Assembly (NCBI GenBank): GCA_024648695.1
Contig: JACAVV010000010.1
Coordinates: 1 to 64,000 of the forward strand
Source: Nitrospina sp.
Lineage (GTDB): Bacteria; Nitrospinota; Nitrospinia; Nitrospinales; JACRGP01
Direction of reading: 5' to 3'
Length of the DNA stretch: 64,000 nucleotides
The notes under the pieces are model-generated. The model was not told the DNA's origin. It saw only the letters and a program-made list of their open reading frames with translations, and did not search any database. The translations under genes and the position numbers were made by a program. Each line of letters starts with the position of its first letter. The first letter of the stretch is position 1. Below are positions 27,980-36,869 of the stretch, piece after piece.

Positions 27980-29053
27980 TTAAATGATATCGGGCGCCTT
28001 TTTCAGGAATTGTAGAAAACGGTCCTTAACGATGGCCTTGTCATAAGCATCTTCGGCACTGATTTTTTTTGCGTTTAAAGCTTCCAGAATGGCATCGTCC
28101 AGCGATTGCATGCCGAATTTTTTACCGGTTTGAATGACGGAGGGTATCTGGAAGGTTTTTCCTTCACGGATGAGATTGGAAGTTGCCGGAGTCACCACCA
28201 ACACTTCCAATACCGCCATTCGGCCTTTTTTATCGATGCGTCTGAACAGGTTTTGGGCCACGACCCCTTTTAAGGCTTCAGACAAGGTGGTACGAATCTG
28301 TGCCTGCTGGTTGGCTGGAAAAACGTCAATCACACGGTCGATTGTTTTTGCGGCGCTTTGAGTGTGCAGGGTACCAAACACCAGGTGACCGGTGGATGCC
28401 GCTTCTAAAGCCAGAGCAATGGTTTCCAGGTCGCGCATTTCACCTACCAGAATGATGTCCGGATCTTCGCGCAATGCCCCTTTAAGGGCCGAGGCGAATC
28501 CGCGTGTATGAACGCCCACTTCGCGGTGATTAACAATACAACTTTGACTTTTATGAACGAATTCAACGGGATCTTCAACCGTCAATATATGCTCTTTCCG
28601 GTTTTTGTTAGCATAATCCATCATAGCTGCAAGGGTGGTCGATTTTCCACTACCCGTAGGACCGGTCACCAGCACCAGCCCTTTGTGCAACATGGCGAAT
28701 TTTTTAACGACTGGAGGAAGGCCCAACTGTTCAGCCGTCAGGATTTCACTGGGAATTTCACGAAATACTGCACCGACACCCCATTTTTGCTGAAAATAGT
28801 TGGCACGGTAGCGCGCCAGATTAGGTATCTCATAAGCGAAGTCAATGTCCCCCGTTTCTTCGAAAACCTTGACCTTATCTTCAGGAGCAATTTCATACAA
28901 CATTGCTTTCAATTCGTCATTCTCGAGGACCTTGTATTTAACCCGCTCCATTTCCCCATGCACTCTCAAAATGGGTTGGGATCCCGAAACCAGGTGTAAA
29001 TCAGACGCTCCCTGGTCGTTCATTAGCTTGAAAAATGCGTCGATTTTTGCCAT
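27980..29053 (-). CDS. pilT: Twitching motility ATPase PilT
   Basis: A 357-aa protein close to canonical PilT length. It has the N-terminal PAS-like region (ASDLHLVSGSQPILRVHGEM), Walker A GPTGSGKST (131-139), Asp box (HILTVEDPVEFVH), Walker B (IILVGEMRDLETIALAL), His box (GHLVFGTLHTQSA) and a C-terminal DDAI-rich helix. It disassembles the pilus at the PilC platform. It starts two bases after the RodZ-like gene ends. Confidence 0.93.
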   Translation of the reverse strand: MAKIDAFFKLMNDQGASDLHLVSGSQPILRVHGEMERVKYKVLENDELKAMLYEIAPEDKVKVFEETGDIDFAYEIPNLARYRANYFQQKWGVGAVFREIPSEILTAEQLGLPPVVKKFAMLHKGLVLVTGPTGSGKSTTLAAMMDYANKNRKEHILTVEDPVEFVHKSQSCIVNHREVGVHTRGFASALKGALREDPDIILVGEMRDLETIALALEAASTGHLVFGTLHTQSAAKTIDRVIDVFPANQQAQIRTTLSEALKGVVAQNLFRRIDKKGRMAVLEVLVVTPATSNLIREGKTFQIPSVIQTGKKFGMQSLDDAILEALNAKKISAEDAYDKAIVKDRFLQFLKKAPDII

Positions 29054-29055
29054 GA

Positions 29056-30216
29056 CTATTCCAGAAGTTTGGGGGTTATTAGAAAATCCCGGACCACATT
29101 CCCTCTCACTTTGGGTAAAGCAAGAGACTGACCATTTAGAGCCATTTGGGCCGCATTTTTATTGCCGATCGTAACTTTAAACGAATTCTTTGCGTTATAG
29201 GTTTTAACGGATCCCGGCTTTAAAATGAAATCCACCACATTATCATTGTCAACCACAATATTGAACCAGGAATCGTTTGTTACTTCGATTCTCAATGTCA
29301 TTAAATCGGAGGTTACCTCTGAGCCTGCATCATTGGGTATGTTTGCGGAGGCCACCTTTTCTTTGCTGTCAGACGATTTGCTTTTATCTTTAGGTTGTTG
29401 AATTATAACACCTTGTTCATTAGAAGTCATGCTTTTTTGAGCTTTATCGGGAGGCGTGGTTTCGGTCTTTGAAGTGGAAGAGAGCGCAGAATCCCGGACT
29501 GCCTGAGGTTTTTTCCTTTGGTCCGTTTGGGCTTGGTTTTGGGATTCGGGCTTTTCCTTGGGATTCGACGGTTTAGCGTCATTGGAAATTTGCGTGAGAG
29601 CTTCGAGTTCCGCCAGTTGAGCTTCCAGGGATTGCTCAGAAACGTTTTCCGACATTGTTGCAGATTGCTGAGTAGAGGTTTCGGTCTTTTTATCTTTTGT
29701 AGACGAGTTATCAGGTGCCACTGATTGCGCCGGAGTAGCGGTTTTTTTTGCGGGTGGAGGCACCGGTGGAGCAGATTCCTTGTGTGTCAATTTTACATCA
29801 GAGCTTACCGAATCGGGTTTGCCTTTTGAAAAATCCATTTCCAGGAGGTAAAAAACGATGGCCCCGAGAACGATCAGAATAAAACCGCCCAATATGTACT
29901 GCAAAGGATTTCTTTGCAATAGATAACGGTTTTCCTGTTGCCTTATTTTAGCATCGTGCTCTTCCTTACGTTTCAACCCAACAGAGCGGTCATAAGTGTC
30001 GAGAAAATCATCCGAATTGGCTCCGAGTGATTTGGCATAAGCCTGAATGTAGCCTTTAACAAACACTTCACCCGGCAGGTCATCAAATCGGTTGTCCTCA
30101 AGGGCACTCAGGAACCTCGTATGGATGCGGGTGGTACTTGAAATGTGTTCCAGGGGAATGCCCCTGTCTTCGCGCTGATTTTTTAAAAACAATCCAAAGT
30201 CTTCAGTAGTATTCAT
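29056..30216 (-). CDS. RodZ-like HTH membrane protein (DUF4115)
   Basis: 386 aa. The N-terminal RodZ-type helix-turn-helix (FGLFLKNQREDRGIPLEHIS, then FDDLPGEVFVKGYIQAYAKSLG) is followed by one TM helix (YILGGFILIVLGAIVFYLL, about 110-128). A low-complexity Ser/Thr/Lys/Pro-rich linker of ~150 residues leads to a C-terminal DUF4115 beta domain (SWFNIVVDNDNVVDFILKPG). RodZ links MreB to the wall. Membrane HTH proteins of this type are also common at the head of pilus operons, which fits its place just before pilT. Confidence 0.82.
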   Translation of the reverse strand: MNTTEDFGLFLKNQREDRGIPLEHISSTTRIHTRFLSALEDNRFDDLPGEVFVKGYIQAYAKSLGANSDDFLDTYDRSVGLKRKEEHDAKIRQQENRYLLQRNPLQYILGGFILIVLGAIVFYLLEMDFSKGKPDSVSSDVKLTHKESAPPVPPPAKKTATPAQSVAPDNSSTKDKKTETSTQQSATMSENVSEQSLEAQLAELEALTQISNDAKPSNPKEKPESQNQAQTDQRKKPQAVRDSALSSTSKTETTPPDKAQKSMTSNEQGVIIQQPKDKSKSSDSKEKVASANIPNDAGSEVTSDLMTLRIEVTNDSWFNIVVDNDNVVDFILKPGSVKTYNAKNSFKVTIGNKNAAQMALNGQSLALPKVRGNVVRDFLITPKLLE

Positions 30217-30218
30217 TT

Positions 30219-31013
30219 TTAATTTGGGATAATTGAGAGGTATTCACGGGATGCTCTGGCTTGAACACTTTTTGGGGATAGTTTAACCACCTTTCTGAAA
30301 TGGTCTTCAGCCAGACGCAGTTTTTTGTTTTTCAAATACAATAAACCTAAATGATAGTGAGCCAAAGGAAAGGCGGGGTTATGCAAAACCGCCTTTTTTA
30401 AAGAATCCATGGCCAGATCAAATTTTTCCTGATCACGGTAAGCGAGGGCAAGGTTCAAGCGAATATTTTCATTTTCTCTGACAGAAAGGGAATTGAGCCA
30501 TTGTTCTTCGGCTTTGTCCACTTTGCCCAGAGCATAATAGCTGATAGCGATCCAGTTTTGAATTTGTTGAGGTGAATTTACCTTGGGTTTAGTGAGGCCT
30601 GTTTTTAAATAATCGACTGCCTTGTCAAATTCTCCCCTATGCATATATAGTCGGCCTAATTGACGGTAAGCCTCGCTGTAGTCGGAATCAATTTGAATGG
30701 TCTGTAAAAACTCTTGTTCCGCGTTGTCTAATTGACCTTCCTTAAAAAAATTTCTGCCCAAAGTTAAATGATAATTGGGTTCCAAAGGATCGAGGCGAAC
30801 CGCTTCTTTTAAACTTTCAAACATCTTGGAATTATCGTTGAGGGAAGAGAATTTCAAGGCGTCAGCATAATGTTTTTTTCCAAGAGCGGTTTTATCTTCT
30901 TTATTACTGGTGCAACCTGAAGAATAAATTAACAAGACTGAAAAGGCTAAGAAGGAAAAAATGTTTCGTGATGATGGAGAAGAAAAAAGTCTATTTAGGG
31001 GGCTAAAAAACAT
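30219..31013 (-). CDS. TPR lipoprotein, PilF/PilW-like
   Basis: A 264-aa protein with an N-terminal hydrophobic segment ending IYSSGC, a plausible but non-ideal lipobox. About five tetratricopeptide repeats follow (LKEAVRLDPLEPNYHLTLG, AEQEFLQTIQIDSDYSEAYRQLG, AVDYLKTGL and others). PilF/PilW outer-membrane TPR lipoproteins assist secretin assembly, and this gene opens the pilus operon. The assignment rests on position plus architecture. Confidence 0.72.
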   Translation of the reverse strand: MFFSPLNRLFSSPSSRNIFSFLAFSVLLIYSSGCTSNKEDKTALGKKHYADALKFSSLNDNSKMFESLKEAVRLDPLEPNYHLTLGRNFFKEGQLDNAEQEFLQTIQIDSDYSEAYRQLGRLYMHRGEFDKAVDYLKTGLTKPKVNSPQQIQNWIAISYYALGKVDKAEEQWLNSLSVRENENIRLNLALAYRDQEKFDLAMDSLKKAVLHNPAFPLAHYHLGLLYLKNKKLRLAEDHFRKVVKLSPKSVQARASREYLSIIPN

Positions 31014-31162
31014 CAGGAGGGGACCCTTTTAATTTTATGTAAGTAATTGAAACATAATTGCCAAGGATTATACCAAAAGGCTTTTCCATTCTCAACACCT
31101 TGATTTTAAATAGATTGTGGTGTGGAGGAAAAGTTGGATCCATTATTCAGATCATGAATATT

Positions 31163-31180
31163 GTCATAATTTTGTCATAA
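31163..31180. promoter_or_regulatory. GTCATAA direct repeat, 11-bp period
   Basis: Two GTCATAA units lie one helical turn apart (both preceded by TT), about 150 bp upstream of the pilus operon start. The pattern suits a dimeric activator such as an OmpR-type regulator; the identity is unknown. Confidence 0.35.
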
Positions 31181-31546
31181 AAAGAAGCCTTGTATTTTTT
31201 ATATGGATAAAAAAGGCTTGGAAAACCCTTTAAAATGCGCTATAAGTTGCACGGAAAATAAAACCCAACAGAGTTTTACCGCTTAATAATCCGCTGATCG
31301 CTTTCCTTAAAAATAAAGAAATCCTGAATTCTGCCGATTAAGTTACTTATAATGTTAAATGCTATGAAACCATGGACATTCAGCTAAGAATTGGTTAAAA
31401 TAGTTTGAATTTTTTCAATAATTATCTTACAATGAAAAATAGTGTAAACTTTAATGTTTACATGAGGGCAACGGGTCAAACCTGCTAGCTCTTTTTAATC
31501 AATCAATTAATTCGATTTTGGTTGGAAAGGCAGTAGAAAAAAGTTA

Positions 31547-31574
31547 TTGACATGCTTTTAAAATGTTCTATAAT
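31547..31574 (+). promoter_or_regulatory. Consensus sigma70-type promoter
   Basis: TTGACA at 31547-31552 and TATAAT at 31569-31574 are separated by 16 bp; both boxes are perfect. Transcription would start near 31581, giving a leader of about 185 nt before the secreted protein gene at 31766. Strong expression is expected. Confidence 0.75.
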
Positions 31575-31680
31575 TTCAGACTCGAATATTAAAATTAACC
31601 CATAAATTACAATTTTCCACATTGTGATCAAATAGAAAAGGAAGGTAATTAAAAAAAATTAAAATCTTGAGGGGAGGTGG

Positions 31681-31788
31681 ATGCCCGGTATCAATTTTAA
31701 CCTGTTTCCTAATGTTGATCCTTGGAATGTACCTAACAGGATGAATTTCAAAGGAGAAAAGTATAATGAAAAAAAAGTTTATGTTTAA
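31681..31788 (+). CDS. Short upstream ORF overlapping secreted paralogue 1
   Basis: A possible 35-aa peptide in the leader of the next gene. GGGGAGG stands just before its ATG, and its 3' end overlaps the first eight codons of the 31766 gene in another frame. The peptide has no signal sequence. Its WNVPN segment resembles the WNTPN near the C-terminus of the following protein, so it may be a decayed fragment of a third paralogue. Alternatively it couples translation. Confidence 0.35.
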   Translation: MPGINFNLFPNVDPWNVPNRMNFKGEKYNEKKVYV

Positions 31789-32371
31789 TGTATTAAAATT
31801 TGCATTAATAGCGGTAATGGTGCTGAGCGCCGGAAACGCTTTTGCAATACAAAATGATCGATCAGTCGTTTCGCCTTATTGGCAGGCTGATGGTGCTACC
31901 TATACCTTTATTGGTGTGAGTCATCCTTCTTTATCTGGTATGGCTACCCGAATTGGTGTTTCGTTGCAGGTTTTGCTGAACAGCGGAATCGCTAATGGCG
32001 CTTTTTTGGCTCAAGGTGAGTCCGATGCAAATGGTAAGCTCGATTTCACAATTGATCGAAATTCTACCAAGCGCATTTTTATTGCCGCGACCAATAATAG
32101 CGTTTTTAACCCAACCGTTTTTAGTGATGGCCTCGTGGTCGTAAATTCTCCGGCTTCGGGTCATGGTAACCTCCGGTTTAGCCCGGCTTCTAATCCGAAA
32201 ACTTGTGTTTCTGCAGTTACGGGCCATTGTGGTTTTCCGGATATCACTATGTTGAACATGTGGGGTGTTGTAGTGGTGCAATCCAGTAGTACTGGATTTG
32301 CAATGGAATTTGTGGGAGACTCTCAGGATTCCAGAGCTTGGAACACTCCTAATTTTAGTGGTGTGAATTAA
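31766..32371 (+). CDS. Small secreted protein, tandem paralogue 1
   Basis: A 201-aa exported protein of unrecognised family. A clear Sec signal peptide ends at NAFA (residue 27). The mature part contains VVSPYWQADGATYTFIGVSHPSL, then a beta-rich middle with ATNNSVFNPT, and WGVVVVQSSSTGFAMEFVGDSQD near the C-terminus. It has two Cys in the mature chain (KTCVS and GHCGF), which could form a disulfide. AAAGGAGAAAAG is its Shine-Dalgarno region. It lies behind a consensus promoter, in tandem with a homologue, so it may be an abundant surface or periplasmic protein. Function unknown. Confidence 0.85.
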   Translation: MKKKFMFNVLKFALIAVMVLSAGNAFAIQNDRSVVSPYWQADGATYTFIGVSHPSLSGMATRIGVSLQVLLNSGIANGAFLAQGESDANGKLDFTIDRNSTKRIFIAATNNSVFNPTVFSDGLVVVNSPASGHGNLRFSPASNPKTCVSAVTGHCGFPDITMLNMWGVVVVQSSSTGFAMEFVGDSQDSRAWNTPNFSGVN

Positions 32372-32432
32372 AATCTTTTTATTAGTTGGGTTACCAGGGT
32401 AATCTTTACTATCAAATAAAGGAGAACGACTG

Positions 32433-33041
32433 ATGAAAAGAACATCCATTTTGTTGATCTTAGCCCTGATGGCATTTGTCTTCGTTGGAAATGCTCAGGC
32501 TTTTTCAAATGACCGTGCCAGAAGCGTCATCTCCCCTTATTATCAGGCGGATGGTGATGGTTCGGTATATACTTTCGTTGGTGTCAGTCATCCTTCATTG
32601 GATACGGCGCAAACCAGAATTGGTCTTACCTTGAGCGCAGTAGGGCTCAGTGAGGATGGTTCCGGTAACAACACGAGTTTCAGCGTTGATTCTGGTGAAA
32701 CACACAGGATCTTTGTTGTAACCACTAACGATAGTCTTTTTGATCCCAATGGATCCGCCTTTTCTGGTGATTCCAGGGTTCATTTTATTACCTCTTCTGG
32801 TAGTTCCTCTGGGTTCTTGCGAGCCCTTAGTAGCAATACCAACCCGGCAGTTGCAGAAAGTAATGGTCGGTTCAATAACTTGAGCCAGCTTTCTTTCTGG
32901 GGTGTTGTTGTGGTCAGAGCCAACTCCACTGGTTTCGCCATGGAGTTCGTGGGCGACGCTCATGATTCCTCAATCTTGCCTGGTACGTCATTGGTTCCTG
33001 TAAATGGTACCACGACCGGTCCGGCACGAGGTATCAACTAG
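32433..33041 (+). CDS. Small secreted protein, tandem paralogue 2
   Basis: 202 aa with a signal peptide ending NAQA. It shares YYQADGD, YTFVGVSHPSL, TRIGLTLS, VVTTNDSLFDP and WGVVVVRANSTGFAMEFVGD with paralogue 1, spaced alike, but lacks its two Cys. AAAGGAGAACG precedes the ATG. The gap to paralogue 1 is 61 bp, and a strong terminator follows, so the two form a bicistronic unit. The family is not recognised. Confidence 0.85.
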   Translation: MKRTSILLILALMAFVFVGNAQAFSNDRARSVISPYYQADGDGSVYTFVGVSHPSLDTAQTRIGLTLSAVGLSEDGSGNNTSFSVDSGETHRIFVVTTNDSLFDPNGSAFSGDSRVHFITSSGSSSGFLRALSSNTNPAVAESNGRFNNLSQLSFWGVVVVRANSTGFAMEFVGDAHDSSILPGTSLVPVNGTTTGPARGIN

Positions 33042-33057
33042 TTTGATCTTTCGATTC

Positions 33058-33090
33058 GGGGCCAGCTGAAAAGTTGGCCCCGTTTTTTTT
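33058..33090 (+). terminator. Rho-independent terminator
   Basis: A 10-bp stem GGGGCCAGCT/AGTTGGCCCC (one G-U pair) with a GAAA tetraloop is followed by G and eight T. It ends the secreted-paralogue operon, 17 bp after its stop codon. Confidence 0.95.
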
Positions 33091-33100
33091 TACCAAAAAT

Positions 33101-33949
33101 ATGAAATCCTACCTACTTCTCATTCCCTTCTTATTCTTTTTTTTAAACGCTTGTGGTTCCAGTGAATCCAAAGTTGATGTTATTGAATCTGACGCCCATT
33201 ACAAGCTTGGAATCGAATTTGCGCAGTATAACCTTTATCAAAATTCAATTGATGAATTTGATTTGGCAATAAAGTACAATCCTGATAATTTCCTGGCTCA
33301 TAATAAAAAGGGCCTAGTTTTGTTTGGAATGAAAAAGTACGATGAAGCCAAAAATGAATTTGAAAAAACCTTATCCATAAAGCCGGACCATGTTCAAACC
33401 TACGTCAATCTGGGCATGGTGTATTACATGAAAAACGACTTGGATAAGGCCAAGAGTTTATGGCAAGACGCGATCACCAAAAAAGAAAACGATAATGATT
33501 CCAAAGCTAATAACAACTTAGGCAATCTTCATAAAGATGCCAAAGAATATCCCCAGGCAATCGAGTATTACAAAAAAGCTTTGGCTCAGGAAGCCAATAA
33601 TTCAACTTATTTGAATAATCTGGGTGATACATATCGTTTGATGGGCGATCTGGATAAAGCTGAGGAAATTTTTAAAAAATCCCTTAATGTGGACCCCAAA
33701 GGAATGATGACCTTTTTTAACCTCGGCATGGTCTATAAAGAGCGCAAGCAATATGCCGATGCCATCATGGCTTTCAACGGATCCTTAAAGGTGAATCCAT
33801 TTTTTCTAGAAGCGTTTTATCATATTGCGGATACCCACCTTTTACAAAACGATAAAGCTTCAGCAAAAGCTGTCATTGATCAGGGCTTGAAATTAGATCC
33901 AAATAACACCAGGTTCAAGGAAATCCTTTCCAGAACGAAAGCGTCTTGA
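33101..33949 (+). CDS. TPR-repeat lipoprotein
   Basis: A 282-aa lipoprotein. The signal sequence MKSYLLLIPFLFFFLNACG has an LNAC lipobox. It is followed by about seven TPR units (YNLYQNSIDEFDLAIKYNPDN, YDEAKNEFEKTLSIKPDHVQ, LDKAEEIFKKSLNVDPKG). The ATG at 33101 is the start: an in-frame TTG at 33074 would lie inside the terminator. It resembles NlpI/PilF-type scaffolds. Its partner is unknown. Confidence 0.8.
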   Translation: MKSYLLLIPFLFFFLNACGSSESKVDVIESDAHYKLGIEFAQYNLYQNSIDEFDLAIKYNPDNFLAHNKKGLVLFGMKKYDEAKNEFEKTLSIKPDHVQTYVNLGMVYYMKNDLDKAKSLWQDAITKKENDNDSKANNNLGNLHKDAKEYPQAIEYYKKALAQEANNSTYLNNLGDTYRLMGDLDKAEEIFKKSLNVDPKGMMTFFNLGMVYKERKQYADAIMAFNGSLKVNPFFLEAFYHIADTHLLQNDKASAKAVIDQGLKLDPNNTRFKEILSRTKAS

Positions 33950-34114
33950 ATTTGTTTCATCGGATTTTTGTCTAAAAGAAATAAATATATTCAATTCAAC
34001 TTCCAATTATTTTTTGAATTGAAGTGCAGGTTAATTTCCCCCTTTCCCTTTTACCACCTTGTATTAATTCCCCGCCCTGGTATTTTTCCTTATTTTCAAC
34101 GGAAGAAGCCTTAA

Positions 34115-36079
34115 ATGAACTCCTTGCGGTACCTGGTTTACAAACCCTGCATATCCTCCTTATTGATTGTCTTTGCAGGTTTATGGACTTGGCCTTTACC
34201 CCTGTTTTTCGAATCTTATAATTTGGGAACATCCTGGTTTTACGGTTTATATTTTGGTTTGGTAGAGGGGTATCAATTTGGAAAAGAAATTGTATTTACC
34301 TATGGTCCATTAGGATTTTTATGGCCTAATTATCCTGGATTCTTTAATTATGACCAATGGCTGATTTCGGTTTCATTTGTATATGCCTGCCATTTGTTTT
34401 TCATGATCTTGGTCCTGAAGTTTTTAAGCCATATTAAAATCGGACTTTTGTCAAGTTTCATGATCGTTGTTTCTCTCCTTTTGACGATGGGTTTCTTTCA
34501 ATGTGATTTAAAATTAATCTTTTCAGGGACCCTTCTTCTTTCTTTATTGTTTTCATGTAAGAGCCCCCCCAAATGGCTCATTGTATTTTCCCTTACCGGT
34601 TCTTTGTTTTTCGCTTTGGGGGCTTTGATTAAATTCAGCTCAATGGTAATGGCAATTACTATCCTGGTAATGTCCATACTTATGTCCACAATAAGTAAGA
34701 ATAAAGATACGAACAAAGTGGTTTCGGTTTATTTTTGGGGGTTTATTTTTTGGTACCTATTGTTTTGGCTGGTTTCGGACCAATCCATAGCAAATTTATG
34801 GAGTTATTTGGTAAACAGTTTTCAAATTGTCAATGGTTACAATTCTGCTATGAATTCGGAAGGACCCACCCACCAGGTGGTTCTTGGAGTGGTGGTTTTA
34901 ATTTTGGTGCTTATTATTATCGGATACGCCCGATACCGAAGAGATGAATTGCTTTTTAAATTAGCCCTATTAAGTTTTCCAACCCTGTTGATCCAATTCA
35001 AACTTGGTTTTGTGAGGCATGATTTGCATGCTTACTGGTTTTTTTCATACAGTTTATTTTTGATCGCATTTTTAATGGCAACCGCATTCAGGCCATCCTT
35101 TCATAGCGACCAAATCCCAAATAAAATAAATCCAGATATCTTAAAGGGTATGCTGTTTGGAATCATCGTTTTATTATTGGGAATACATCCTTATTTTTCC
35201 AAGTGGTCAACAAACTTTAATTTAGGTTACGATCTGATTCTGGACGATGCTAAATATTCGACGCAGGCCATTTCCCTTATCCAGAAACCCGACAAAAGAT
35301 TAGATCTGGAAGAGAAAGTTAAAGGCGAAATCAGAGAAAAGATTCCATTAAAAAAGGAGACTCTGGAAATTATCCAAGACAAAACAGTTGATGTGTTTTG
35401 TTGTGACTTGATTCTTACTTTAGGGTATTCATTAAATTGGGTTCCCAGGCCCGTTATTCAGTCATACTCGGCATATACACCGGTTTTGGATGATCTAAAT
35501 GCGAATCACTTCAAAAAAACCAACGCTCCAAAGCATATATTATTTCGCTTTGCTACTATTGACGGAAGATACCCATTGTTTGATGAACCAGCAACATTTC
35601 TGACTTTGCTGGACAGATACAAATTTGTCCATCAAGATAATTCATACCTTTTACTTTCGAGAAAAAATACAAGCTCTGTTCAAAAAGAAAGCACTCTATT
35701 AAGGAATGTCTCCGTTAGAGCAGGTGAACCTGTAAAAATTCCTAAAAATTTTAAGGGAATCATAACAGCCCATGTTTCCATCAAAAAAACATTGCTCGGT
35801 CAATTGATCTCCTTAGTTTATAAGCCGTCCTCTGCCTTGATAAAAATTAAACATTCCGACAAGGGAGAAAGCTTATGGAGTCCCGATTTTAAACTGGTAA
35901 TCAAAGTCGCGGAGAATGGTTTATTCGTTTCCGATTTTGCAAAAAACTTGCAGGATGTAGCTTCCATTTTTTCAGGAAAACTTGAAAATAACATCGAAGA
36001 AATGCTTATTTCTTTTAAGGATGACTTTACTTATAAAGATAAGATTGAAATCATCTTTAAAGGCTATCGATTCAATTGA
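34115..36079 (+). CDS. Polytopic membrane protein, GT-C-like
   Basis: A 654-aa protein with about ten hydrophobic helices in residues 10-395, then a hydrophilic, probably periplasmic, domain of ~250 aa. Loop 1 carries YQFGKEIVFTYGPLGFLWP, a motif typical of a family of large uncharacterised membrane proteins resembling GT-C lipid-linked-sugar transferases. The acidic residue in such loops is catalytic in true GT-C enzymes, but I cannot assign one here. It is a lone gene on AT-rich DNA, bordered on the right by mobile-element debris. Confidence 0.6.
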   Translation: MNSLRYLVYKPCISSLLIVFAGLWTWPLPLFFESYNLGTSWFYGLYFGLVEGYQFGKEIVFTYGPLGFLWPNYPGFFNYDQWLISVSFVYACHLFFMILVLKFLSHIKIGLLSSFMIVVSLLLTMGFFQCDLKLIFSGTLLLSLLFSCKSPPKWLIVFSLTGSLFFALGALIKFSSMVMAITILVMSILMSTISKNKDTNKVVSVYFWGFIFWYLLFWLVSDQSIANLWSYLVNSFQIVNGYNSAMNSEGPTHQVVLGVVVLILVLIIIGYARYRRDELLFKLALLSFPTLLIQFKLGFVRHDLHAYWFFSYSLFLIAFLMATAFRPSFHSDQIPNKINPDILKGMLFGIIVLLLGIHPYFSKWSTNFNLGYDLILDDAKYSTQAISLIQKPDKRLDLEEKVKGEIREKIPLKKETLEIIQDKTVDVFCCDLILTLGYSLNWVPRPVIQSYSAYTPVLDDLNANHFKKTNAPKHILFRFATIDGRYPLFDEPATFLTLLDRYKFVHQDNSYLLLSRKNTSSVQKESTLLRNVSVRAGEPVKIPKNFKGIITAHVSIKKTLLGQLISLVYKPSSALIKIKHSDKGESLWSPDFKLVIKVAENGLFVSDFAKNLQDVASIFSGKLENNIEEMLISFKDDFTYKDKIEIIFKGYRFN

Positions 36080-36215
36080 GTTTTGGTTTAGGCGAAGAGG
36101 ACTGAAAACTTCGGTAGTTTGTAAAGGGTTTGAATTCCGTATTTTAGAGTGCGAGGAAACAGTAAAGCGCATTGCCGATTCTTAAGTGTACTGTCCCCCC
36201 GGAATCAAGACAAAT

Positions 36216-36786
36216 TAGTCATCCCTGAAAAAGTGAGATAGGCGCGTTAATAAAGGCTGAACGGGGCTTTTAAGTATAGTAAAACCGCCAAAACTTGTTG
36301 AATAACCTTCAAAAGCTGGTGATTTTATGCAAGCAAAAGCGCGCGATCCTCAACAGAATTTATACGAAGTGAATCTGGGTTTTTTGTGTGACGAGAAGCA
36401 TCCCTTGATCCGTTTATCGTCTGTGATCGAGTGGTCCGAATTCGATAAGACGTTTGGCGCGCTTTATAGCGAACAAGGTCGCCCAGCGAAGCCAACGCGT
36501 TTGATGGTGGGTTTGCATTACCTGAAGCATGCGCATGGGTTGAGTGATGAGGAAGTGGTGAGTCAATGGGTGGAGAATCCCTACTGGCAATACTTTTGTG
36601 GCGAGTTGACGTTTCAGCATGAGTTGCCGATTGATCCGAGTTCGATGACGCGTTGGCGTAAACGGTTAAAGAGTGGCAATGCTGTGTTACTCGGGATATT
36701 GGGCGTAAGGTTGCCGGAGATGGTGCTTTGGAAGAACACTTTCCACCCTTCTTTATTCATGCACTATAATGATTCAGGGACAACTA
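36216..36786 (+). mobile_element. Internally deleted IS5-like element
   Basis: It is bounded by imperfect inverted repeats: TAGTCATCCCTGAA at 36216-36229 and its near complement TTCAGGGACAACTA at 36773-36786 (12 of 14 match). The only content is the N-terminal third of an IS5-type transposase; the DDE core is missing. Outside the repeats, similar GT-CCCCCGGAA segments occur in direct orientation at 36193-36207 and 36790-36804. The insertion cuts the 3' end of an integrase gene on the other strand. Confidence 0.6.
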
Positions 36787-36869
36787 CTTCGTGCCCCCGG
36801 AAACACAAAACGTCCATATCCTGTAATGGGTTGCAATTCTCTCAATATTTCCACGGCCTGACGCGATAA
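36327..36869 (+). pseudogene. Truncated IS5-family transposase
   Basis: The first ~115 codons match the N-terminal DUF772 region of IS5/IS1182 transposases (MQAKARDPQQNLYEVNLGFL, SEQGRPAKPTRLMVGLHYLK, LSDEEVVSQWVENPYWQYF, SSMTRWRKRLK). After about residue 118 homology stops, and the frame runs through the right inverted repeat into the integrase relic. The catalytic D-D-E domain is lost, so the product cannot transpose the element. Confidence 0.85.

Larger units (their letters stand above)
31014..31765. other. Long AT-rich intergenic regulatory region
   Basis: About 750 bases between divergent genes, very AT-rich. It holds an 11-bp-spaced direct repeat of GTCATAA at 31163-31169 and 31174-31180, the consensus promoter at 31547-31574 and a small open frame at 31681. 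The left part must contain the promoter of the pilus operon. Confidence 0.5.

Noticed and set aside
33074-33100. TTG-started extension of the TPR lipoprotein
   Set aside because: The TTG is within the terminator stem, and the lipoprotein signal begins at 33101.
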